Source: Thermococcus sp.
GTDB lineage: Archaea > Methanobacteriota_B > Thermococci > Thermococcales > Thermococcaceae
DNA length: 6,249 nucleotides
Reading direction: 5' to 3'
NCBI GenBank assembly: GCA_027065835.1
Contig: JAMONK010000215.1
Span: 1-6,249 of the forward strand
How positions within the stretch are numbered: the stretch's first letter is position 1; the number at the start of each line of letters is the position of its first letter. This document shows, one piece after another, positions 1 through 4,191 of the stretch. The position numbers and the translations under genes were made by a program. The notes beneath the pieces are model-generated. The model saw nothing but the letters and a program-made list of their open reading frames with translations, had not been told where the DNA came from and did not search any database.

Positions 1-153
1 CGCGGTGTTTTTTGTACCGATGATCTCGACTATGTCACCCGGCTGAACACCCATTTCACGCATTGCCTTGTGATCGATCCTCACAATCCCCCTACCAACA
101 TCGCGTTGGTAGGCTGAGGCGACCTTTAACTTAACCTCCATCCTCTCGGTCAT
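1..153 (-). CDS. CDC48/VAT-type AAA+ ATPase, N-terminal fragment (partial, cut by window edge)
   Basis: Only the first 51 codons are present and the gene continues beyond base 1. The translation starts MTERMEVKLKVASAYQRDVG and continues through RGIVRID, MGVQPGDIVEI and IGTKNTA. This matches the opening of the double-psi beta-barrel N-domain of archaeal CDC48/VAT/p97 ATPases, where the pattern 'A...DVGRGIVRID' followed by 'G..PGDIVEI.G' is characteristic. The family forms hexameric cytoplasmic unfoldases with two AAA modules; those modules lie outside the window. The ATG at 153 is chosen because GGAGGTG (161-167) sits 7 bases upstream; a second in-frame ATG at 141 has no such site. The gene lies downstream of hsp20 on the same strand with a 97-bp gap that holds its own Phr-like site. 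In Pyrococcus furiosus the equivalent AAA+ ATPase and Hsp20 genes are both reported Phr targets. Family assignment is firm; whether the full gene is intact cannot be seen. Confidence 0.93.
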   Translation of the reverse strand, partial: MTERMEVKLKVASAYQRDVGRGIVRIDHKAMREMGVQPGDIVEIIGTKNTA

Positions 154-170
154 TCTTCACCACCTCCAAA

Positions 171-194
171 TTTTTGTGACCGATGATCATGATT
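171..194 (-). promoter_or_regulatory. Phr-like operator at the start region of the AAA ATPase gene
   Basis: On the minus strand bases 184-171 read ATCGGTCACAAAAA, matching the element ATCGGTNACNAAAA shared with two sites near hsp20. In the described Phr operator a GGTAA-like core lies at the transcription start and AAAA at about +10, with TTTA at about -10. The first two parts are present here, but the TTTA position reads AATC, so this copy is incomplete. A weak A/T-rich box (AAATAATT, 196-203) upstream could be the TATA element. The Shine-Dalgarno sequence of the ATPase gene follows at 161-167. Phr binding is inferred from the pattern and from the known regulation of the homologous gene. Confidence 0.55.
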
Positions 195-212
195 CAATTA
201 TTTCAGCAGTAG

Positions 213-240
213 CCCAAAAGCGGGAAAATCAAAAGGGATG
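213..240 (-). terminator. Putative T-rich terminator after hsp20
   Basis: Just past the hsp20 stop codon the minus strand carries three TTTT tracts in about 25 bases (within CCCTTTTGATTTTCCCGC and then CTTTTGGG). Archaeal RNA polymerase ends transcription at oligo-T tracts without needing a hairpin. The tracts are only four bases long, so some read-through into the AAA ATPase gene is possible. This call rests on base composition alone. Confidence 0.35.
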
Positions 241-250
241 AGGTCCGGCG

Positions 251-739
251 TCACTCGATTTTGACTTCAAAGCCTTCCCCTTCTTTCTTGGTCGGGTGCC
301 TCTTTGGAACCGTGATCTCAAGAACCCCGTTGTTGTACTTTGCCCTTGCCTTCTCCGGAACGACCTCATCGGGCAGCCTGATAACCCTTCTGTAACCGCT
401 GTAGTAGCGCTCGATCCTTATGGCCCCTTCCTTCTCAAGCTCCTTCTCACGACGTATCTGAGCCTCAACGTAAACCGTGTCGTCGGTTACCCTGACTTTG
501 ATGTCTTCCCTGCGGACTCCGGGCAGCTCCGCGGTTATGACGAAACTGTCGCCCCTGTCGAAGATGTCAACGAACGGTTCGCGCCAGGACCCGCCCTCGA
601 GTTCGCGGTGATCCCCAGGCTCGCGGTAGCTCCAGAGTCTCGGACCCCGCATCACATCCCTGAATATGCTGTCTATCTCCTCTTGGATCTCCCTCATAAT
701 GTCGAAGGGGTCCCAGTAGCGGTCCTTCCTCCAGACCAT
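251..739 (-). CDS. hsp20: Small heat-shock protein, Hsp20/alpha-crystallin family
   Basis: A 162-residue ATP-independent chaperone that should assemble into large cytoplasmic oligomers and hold unfolding proteins. The N-terminal arm (about 1-50) contains WDPFDIMREIQEEID, typical of Pyrococcus/Thermococcus Hsp20. The alpha-crystallin domain runs from about 54 (PFVDIFDRGD) through AELPGV (70-75) to the conserved GVLEITVPK (138-146). The tail ends in V159-K160-I161, an IXI-type motif that docks neighbouring subunits. Length is close to the roughly 167 residues I recall for P. furiosus Hsp20. The ATG at 739 is preferred because GAGGGGGTG (746-754) lies 6 bases upstream; the in-frame GTG at 748 falls inside that ribosome site. 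It has its own TATA box with a Phr-like site over the expected transcription start, so heat-shock derepression is likely. The downstream neighbour is the CDC48-type ATPase. Confidence 0.96.
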   Translation of the reverse strand: MVWRKDRYWDPFDIMREIQEEIDSIFRDVMRGPRLWSYREPGDHRELEGGSWREPFVDIFDRGDSFVITAELPGVRREDIKVRVTDDTVYVEAQIRREKELEKEGAIRIERYYSGYRRVIRLPDEVVPEKARAKYNNGVLEITVPKRHPTKKEGEGFEVKIE

Positions 740-757
740 CGACACCACCCCCTCGCC

Positions 758-781
758 TTTTGGTTACCGATAGTAACTAAA
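758..781 (-). promoter_or_regulatory. Proximal Phr-like operator of hsp20
   Basis: Reading the minus strand, TTTA (781-778), then ATCGGTAAC (771-763), then AAAA (761-758) appear with the order and spacing described for the Phr operator: TTTA near -10, a GGTAA core at the start site and AAAA near +10. The GGT lies about 27 bases from the centre of the hsp20 TATA box, so the site covers the expected transcription start. Bound Phr is known to block RNA polymerase recruitment rather than TBP/TFB binding. The sequence match is direct; binding itself is inferred. Confidence 0.8.
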
Positions 782-790
782 AACTCAGGG

Positions 791-806
791 TTTATAAAGT
801 TTTTCG
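791..806 (-). promoter_or_regulatory. hsp20 core promoter (BRE and TATA box)
   Basis: The minus strand reads CGAAAAACTTTATAAA: a purine-rich TFB-recognition element directly followed by a TATA box. TTTATAAA is itself a perfect palindrome, so direction is set by the BRE, which is good toward hsp20 and poor (CTCAGGG) the other way. Predicted transcription starts near 767-770, giving a leader of about 30 bases with the Shine-Dalgarno sequence at 746-754. Confidence 0.8.
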
Positions 807-808
807 TC

Positions 809-833
809 TTTTAATGTACATCGGTGACTAAAA
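809..833. promoter_or_regulatory. Distal Phr-like site upstream of the hsp20 TATA box
   Basis: On the plus strand TTTA (810-813), ATCGGTGAC (820-828) and AAAA (830-833) repeat the three parts of the proximal site with identical spacing, in the opposite orientation. The reverse reading also fits loosely: TTTA (832-829), then AC, then AAAA (812-809). It lies between the TATA box of hsp20 and the 3' end of the upstream gene, with no plus-strand gene beyond it. It may be a second operator for hsp20, or the start-site operator of an antisense transcript from the palindromic TATA box. The pattern is clear; its function is inferred. Confidence 0.6.
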
Positions 834-853
834 TCTGAAAAGAACAGGGAAAA
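829..853 (-). terminator. Putative T-rich terminator after the 94-residue gene
   Basis: Immediately after the TGA at 854 the minus strand runs through TTTT (853-850), TTCTTTT and ATTTTAG, giving three T tracts in 25 bases. This fits an oligo-T archaeal terminator. It partly overlaps the distal Phr-like site. The call rests on base composition only. Confidence 0.4.
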
Positions 854-1138
854 TCAAAGGTTGCTCAGCATGCCGACCAGTGGATAGTAGATCTCCCCAA
901 ATTTCTCGTTGCCTTTCACGGGGTAGGTAAACTCAACTTTCTTCCCGTTCACTCTCACGCCAGCGCTCGTTTCCTCCTTGGTAAACACGAGCGCTGTGAC
1001 CTCCAGCATATCGCTTACGATCCTTCCCCGTCCGACGAGGGAACCCCTCCCAATGCCCTCTTTCATGATCTCCTCAAGCCTGGGCCTCAACCCGGTAACC
1101 CACTTTGGGCGAAACCTTCGTCTGGTTACGGCCTCCAT
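854..1138 (-). CDS. Conserved-looking 94-residue protein of unknown function
   Basis: I do not recognise this protein. It is 94 residues long with no signal peptide or membrane segment and should be cytoplasmic. The N-terminal third is strongly basic (RRRFRPKWVTGLRPR, about 6-20), followed by a likely short helix (LEEIMKEGIG) and a glycine/arginine stretch (RGSLVGRGRI). The C-terminal half alternates hydrophobic and polar residues as in beta strands (LEVTALVF, AGVRVNGKKVEFTYPV) and ends EIYYPLVGMLSNL. The basic start allows nucleic-acid binding, but no known domain is visible. ATG 1138 is chosen because GGGGGTGA (1143-1150) lies 4 bases upstream. The longer reading from GTG 1192 adds a proline-rich stretch and has no ribosome site of its own. 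It is flanked by hsp20 and a nuclease on the same strand, but with gaps of 115 and 256 bp, so it is probably its own unit. Confidence 0.75.
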   Translation of the reverse strand: MEAVTRRRFRPKWVTGLRPRLEEIMKEGIGRGSLVGRGRIVSDMLEVTALVFTKEETSAGVRVNGKKVEFTYPVKGNEKFGEIYYPLVGMLSNL

Positions 1139-1171
1139 GGAGTCACCCCCAAGGGTAATGGGAGAAGAAGG

Positions 1172-1199
1172 AAAGGGGCGCTTGGCTACCACCCCCTTT
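1172..1199 (-). repeat. Inverted repeat (hairpin) in the leader of the 94-residue gene
   Basis: AAAGGGG (1172-1178) pairs perfectly with CCCCTTT (1193-1199) across 14 bases. Inside the loop TGG-TAG-CCA (minus strand) can add three more pairs. In the transcript the upstream arm begins AAAGGGGGTGGT, which itself resembles a ribosome-binding sequence and would be hidden in the stem. The hairpin ends 33 bases before the start codon. Confidence 0.5.
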
Positions 1200-1263
1200 G
1201 GCTTATTGGCACGACCTACCTATTTTTCAGGGCGGATTCGAGGCACTGCCGCGTGCTGCTATC

Positions 1264-1293
1264 ACCCACTCACCGTGGGTTTCATTAAAACCC
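1264..1293. repeat. Two overlapping inverted repeats sharing one arm
   Basis: ACCCAC (1264-1269) pairs with GTGGGT (1275-1280) over a 5-base loop. GGGTTT (1277-1282) pairs with AAACCC (1288-1293) over a 5-base loop. The two hairpins share GGGT (1277-1280), so only one can form at a time. They lie in the presumed leader or promoter of the 94-residue gene. Each stem is only 6 bp, so chance is possible. Confidence 0.45.
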
Positions 1294-1394
1294 TACGACT
1301 TTGAAAAATATTAGCTTTTCGGCCATCTTTTTGGAAGATTTGTCTGTTTATGTACATCTCAATGGAAAAGTTTGAGTTTTTGCTCCCTTCGGAA

Positions 1395-2273
1395 TTAGGT
1401 TTTTGTCATCATGCCCACCGGCTCCAGGACGGAATTCTGGGACACGGGCTGGGCATCGTAGCCGAGTCCCCGGAGGATCCTTGCGAACTCCTCAGCGAAG
1501 CCGTAAACCGTGAAAACCCTCTCCGGCTTTACCCTCTCCACGATCCTCATCAGCTCCCAGAAATCGGCGTGGTTGCTGAGTTTGAGGGTTCCAAAACCGG
1601 AAACCGTAAGCTCCCAGGGGGAGAGGGAGTTCTCAACCCGGGGCGAGTGGTAGGAACGCAGGACGACCTCGCCATCGGTCGATATGTTGCCGAATGAGAG
1701 GCCGAACTTCGAATAAACGCGCGCCACCTTGATCATCTCCCTCGATGCTTTGACGGTGTAGCCGTGAAGGTCGAGTATCTTCATGACCTCCTGGGCTTTC
1801 CCCATCTGGTTGACGTAGAGAACAGGTCTCTTGCCCCTCTCCAGCGCCTCCTCGACGAAGGCGATTAGCTTCTTCTCGGCCTCCTTTGGGGATGGGAAAG
1901 TGAAGTGCGGAACGCCGAAGGTGGCCTCGATTACCAGGAAGTCCGCACCCGGGAAGCGGCTCTTCTCGGCCGTTCTGAGCTTGAACCACTTGGTGTCGCC
2001 GGTGTAGAACAGCGTCCCGTTTTCGAGCCACAGCTTTATTCCGGCCGAGCCGAGCATGTGGCCAGCTGGGTAGAGCTTCGCCTTGAAATCGCCGAGGTAG
2101 AAGGTCTTTCCGAACTCGATTTCCCTGTAAAAGCCGCCCTTCCTGAGGTGGCTGAGGAACTTGGTTGCTCTGGTGGAGTAGATAACCTCACCACCCACGA
2201 AGTGGTCGGTGTGGGCGTGGCTCTGGAAGGCGAAGCGGGCCGAGCTGTCCAATCCCACGTTTCGTATTATCAT
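1395..2273 (-). CDS. Metallo-beta-lactamase-fold nuclease, beta-CASP type (COG1236-like)
   Basis: A 292-residue probable zinc-dependent nuclease acting on RNA or DNA in the cytoplasm. Metal-site residues: SHAHTDH gives H19, H21, D23 and H24; AGHMLGS gives H72; YTGDT gives D93. LVIEATFG (113-120) fits beta-CASP motif A with E116. NQMGKAQEV (155-163) resembles the 'ALGRAQE' signature of beta-CASP proteins. SNHAD (233-237) supplies the motif B histidine H235. The motif C position, usually a His-Gly pair, reads Y257-G258. At about 290 residues it is shorter than classical beta-CASP RNases and nearer to COG1236 exonucleases, including the DNA-ligase-associated type. ATG 2273 is preferred over ATG 2297 because the latter lies in the divergent promoter's TATA region. 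Neither has a Shine-Dalgarno sequence, so the mRNA may be leaderless; GTG 2258 is a further option. The exact substrate cannot be inferred. Confidence 0.85.
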   Translation of the reverse strand: MIIRNVGLDSSARFAFQSHAHTDHFVGGEVIYSTRATKFLSHLRKGGFYREIEFGKTFYLGDFKAKLYPAGHMLGSAGIKLWLENGTLFYTGDTKWFKLRTAEKSRFPGADFLVIEATFGVPHFTFPSPKEAEKKLIAFVEEALERGKRPVLYVNQMGKAQEVMKILDLHGYTVKASREMIKVARVYSKFGLSFGNISTDGEVVLRSYHSPRVENSLSPWELTVSGFGTLKLSNHADFWELMRIVERVKPERVFTVYGFAEEFARILRGLGYDAQPVSQNSVLEPVGMMTKT

Positions 2274-2335
2274 AATTAAATATAACGTCCGAAACATTTA
2301 TTTGGGTTCGTTTCGACAGGCGTCTGGGTGCTGAG
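2274..2335. promoter_or_regulatory. Divergent promoter region between nuclease and ABC genes
   Basis: On the plus strand CCGAAACATTTATTT (2289-2303) is a good BRE/TATA pair; transcription would start near 2325, about ten bases before the ATPase start, with GGGTG (2326-2330) as ribosome site. On the minus strand the same A/T core (AAATAAATG) is preceded by CGAACCC and would give a start near 2275, matching a leaderless nuclease mRNA from ATG 2273. TTATATTT (2278-2285, minus) is an alternative TATA box and would favour GTG 2258 instead. Confidence 0.6.
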
Positions 2336-3274
2336 ATGTCGACCTACCTCATTGAGACGAAGGAGCTGACGAAGTTCTTCGGCAAGCGGAACGTGCTCTA
2401 CCACCTCAACCTAGAGGTGCCCAGGGGCGCAGTGTACGGTTTTCTTGGTCCCAATGGGGCGGGAAAAACGACAACAATAAAGACCCTTACAGGTGCTCTA
2501 AAGCCGACCTACGGGGAGATAAGGATCTTTGGGATGGAGATGCCGCGTGAGAGGGTTGAGATAATGAGAAGGGTCGGCTACATGCCAGAGGTTCCGCTGG
2601 CCTATGAGGACATGACGATCTTTGAGTTCCTGGTGTATATGGGGCGCTTGAAGGGACTCCCCAGGGAGGAGGCGGCGAGGCAGGTGCGCGAGCTCATGGC
2701 CTACACAGGGGTTGGAAAGCTGGCCTTCAACAGGATAAAGGAGCTTTCAAGCGGGCAGAGGCAGAGGGTCACCTTCGCCATGGCCCTCCTCGGAAATCCA
2801 GAACTGCTCATCCTCGACGAGCCCACGAGCAACCTCGATCCCCTCGGGAGAATGGAGTTCATCGGCAAGGTTCTGGAACTGGCCAGGGCCGGAAAGACCA
2901 TCTTCATAAGCTCGCACATAGTCAGCGAGATAGAGAGGATATGTAACTACGTCGGTCTTATCAAGGACGGCCAGCTCATCGAACAGGGACGCGTGAGGGA
3001 CCTTGTGAACGTTGAAGGGACGGATTACGACGTCCTTGTATCGGACAACGAGAAGCTCCTGGCGTTTCTGAAGGACAAGGTCTACGTCAGGGAGGCCTGG
3101 GAGGAGGAAGGAACCCTCAGGGTAAAGCTCGACGAGAGGTTTGCGGAGCGGTTCTTCGTTGAACTTCCGCAGTTTCTAGCGAGGGAACAACTCGCCCTTA
3201 AGCTCTTCAAACCCCACACAAGTCCTCTGGAGAGGATCCTCATGAAGCGCTTCAACGTGGGGTGGACGGAATGA
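2336..3274 (+). CDS. ABC transporter ATP-binding protein, ABC-2 export type
   Basis: A 312-residue ATPase subunit that should drive transport by the permease encoded next to it. Visible motifs: Walker A GPNGAGKTT (38-46), Q-loop region GYMPE (81-85), signature LSSGQ (137-141), Walker B LLILDE (157-162), D-loop SNLD (165-168) and H-loop SSH with H194. The Q-loop has Glu85 rather than Gln, a variant common in ABC-2 type subfamilies. After the ATPase core (about 1-215) comes a C-terminal extension of about 95 residues ending SPLERILMKRF, matching the 'SLEDIFL' type ending of CcmA/DrrA-like ATPases. The substrate is unknown; the family exports drugs, lipids, polysaccharides or peptides. ATG 2336 has GGGTG five bases upstream. 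The stop codon overlaps the permease start, so the two are co-translated. No missing catalytic residue is seen. Confidence 0.95.
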   Translation: MSTYLIETKELTKFFGKRNVLYHLNLEVPRGAVYGFLGPNGAGKTTTIKTLTGALKPTYGEIRIFGMEMPRERVEIMRRVGYMPEVPLAYEDMTIFEFLVYMGRLKGLPREEAARQVRELMAYTGVGKLAFNRIKELSSGQRQRVTFAMALLGNPELLILDEPTSNLDPLGRMEFIGKVLELARAGKTIFISSHIVSEIERICNYVGLIKDGQLIEQGRVRDLVNVEGTDYDVLVSDNEKLLAFLKDKVYVREAWEEEGTLRVKLDERFAERFFVELPQFLAREQLALKLFKPHTSPLERILMKRFNVGWTE

Positions 3275-4110
3275 CGGGGGATGCCGGGACTGGCTGGAGG
3301 ACATTGATCCGCCGGTTTAGGGAGGCTCCCTTCTGGGTTATGCTTGAGGTGGAGCTCGGGAGGCTCCTACGCTCACGAAAGCTGAAGGTTCTCCTCCTGA
3401 TAACCTTCTTCCCGGACATCGTATACCTCCTCTCCCCAAACGCAAGTGGAAGCGGTGTCAGTGCCATGCTGAAGTCGTTCCAGTACCTGATGCTCGACCT
3501 GCTGCCCAACTACTGGCTCGGTATAATCGGCCAGCTGATCACCATAATATTGATGAGCGACCTTCTCGCGAGTGAGATAGACCGTGGTACGGTAAGACTG
3601 CTCCTGGCAAAACCAGTGAAACTTGGGGAGGTCGTCGCAGCCAAGTTCCTCGCCGGACTAGGTGCCCTCGCGGTTCTCTTTGGAGTGCCCTACCTTGTAA
3701 TCTGGTTATACAACCCGGTCGTTTACAGCACAGGCCTTGACGGCCTTAAAAATGGCCTTTCCAACTTTTTACTGGTTTTTGGGGCAACCCTGCTCGTTCT
3801 GGCCCTTCTGGGGGCACTCACGATGTTCATCTCGGTTGTCATAAGCCGCCCCCTCTACACGGCACTTGCATCGTTCGGCCTGGTTTTCCTTCTCCAGTAC
3901 CTCCTGCCGCAGGTTCCCTACATCAAGAATCCCGAACACTACACGCTCGGCTATCAGACCGTGGTTCTCCTCAAATCGGGCTTTGATAAGGTCGATCTTT
4001 CGACCTTCAGTGGAAGCCCCACTCACTCGGTACTGTTCCTTCTCACGGCCATTGCCACATTTTTGCTCCTCACGTGGGGCTGGCTGAGGAAGAGGGAGTT
4101 CCCCGAGTGA
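3271..4110 (+). CDS. ABC-2 type transporter permease
   Basis: A 279-residue membrane protein that forms the channel of the exporter with the preceding ATPase. About six hydrophobic segments are visible: 38-54, 82-100, 126-147, 166-191, 195-212 and 253-271. SDLLASEIDRGTVRLLLAKP (96-115) after the second segment is the cytoplasmic motif typical of ABC-2 permeases ('E...GT...LL..P'). The N-terminal 35 residues are cytoplasmic, with basic pairs before the first segment. The start is ATG 3271, overlapping the ATPase stop as ATGA, with GGGGTG at 3259-3264; GTG 3262 would add three residues but lies within that ribosome site. Two copies of the ATPase and two permeases would be expected per complex. 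No clear terminator follows; the next gene has its own promoter. Confidence 0.92.
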   Translation: MTGDAGTGWRTLIRRFREAPFWVMLEVELGRLLRSRKLKVLLLITFFPDIVYLLSPNASGSGVSAMLKSFQYLMLDLLPNYWLGIIGQLITIILMSDLLASEIDRGTVRLLLAKPVKLGEVVAAKFLAGLGALAVLFGVPYLVIWLYNPVVYSTGLDGLKNGLSNFLLVFGATLLVLALLGALTMFISVVISRPLYTALASFGLVFLLQYLLPQVPYIKNPEHYTLGYQTVVLLKSGFDKVDLSTFSGSPTHSVLFLLTAIATFLLLTWGWLRKREFPE

Positions 4111-4149
4111 TGGACAATTTATCCAACATCAAGCCGTACCTTTCACTAT

Positions 4150-4165
4150 GTAAAAGCTTTTTATA
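4150..4165 (+). promoter_or_regulatory. Core promoter of the mutase gene
   Basis: GTAAAAGC (4150-4157) followed by TTTTTATA (4158-4165) is a strong archaeal BRE/TATA pair. Transcription should begin about 25 bases after the TATA centre, near C4186/A4187, only a few bases before the start codon. This separates the mutase gene from the ABC operon upstream. Confidence 0.75.
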
Positions 4166-4171
4166 GTTGCC

Positions 4172-4186
4172 GCCCCAAATAGGGGC
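4172..4186 (+). repeat. GC-rich palindrome between TATA box and start codon of the mutase gene
   Basis: GCCCC (4172-4176) and GGGGC (4182-4186) form a perfect 5-bp inverted repeat around AAATA. It occupies roughly -15 to the predicted start site, where archaeal repressors often bind. It may be an operator. As it lies mostly upstream of the predicted start it is less likely to act as an RNA hairpin. Confidence 0.45.
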
Positions 4187-4191
4187 AGGTG

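Larger units (their letters stand above)
1139..1394 (-). promoter_or_regulatory. 256-bp intergenic region: probable promoter and long leader of the 94-residue gene
   Basis: No supported coding sequence is present. On the minus strand an A/T-rich block with a purine run (GAAAAGCTAATATTTTTC, 1303-1320) could be BRE plus TATA, putting the transcript start near 1288 and giving a leader of about 150 bases. A second weak candidate is CTGAAAAATAGG (1220-1231). Inverted repeats lie at 1172-1199, 1264-1280 and 1277-1293. I see no RNA family I can name. Promoter position is uncertain. Confidence 0.35.

Noticed and set aside
296..814. Long plus-strand open frame across hsp20
   Set aside because: It mirrors the hsp20 coding sequence, shows no family resemblance and lacks a convincing ribosome site; the minus-strand Hsp20 reading is certain.
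1139..1192. 18-residue N-terminal extension of the 94-residue protein from GTG 1192
   Set aside because: The GTG lies inside a hairpin arm, has no own ribosome site, and a good Shine-Dalgarno sequence serves ATG 1138.
1219..1292. Possible box C/D small RNA or tRNA remnant on the minus strand (GTGATAG ... CTCGAATCC ... CCCTGA)
   Set aside because: The C box is degenerate, no internal D'/C' pair is found, and the tRNA-like T-loop resemblance has no supporting arms.
1273..1354. Tiny minus-strand open frames (13 and 33 codons) upstream of the 94-residue gene
   Set aside because: Neither has a Shine-Dalgarno sequence or recognisable content; chance frames in A/T-rich DNA are expected.
1347..1369. 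Another Phr-like site (TTTA ... AC ... AAAA) upstream of the 94-residue gene
   Set aside because: The GGTNAC core is absent and the spacing is one base short; only the A/T ends match.
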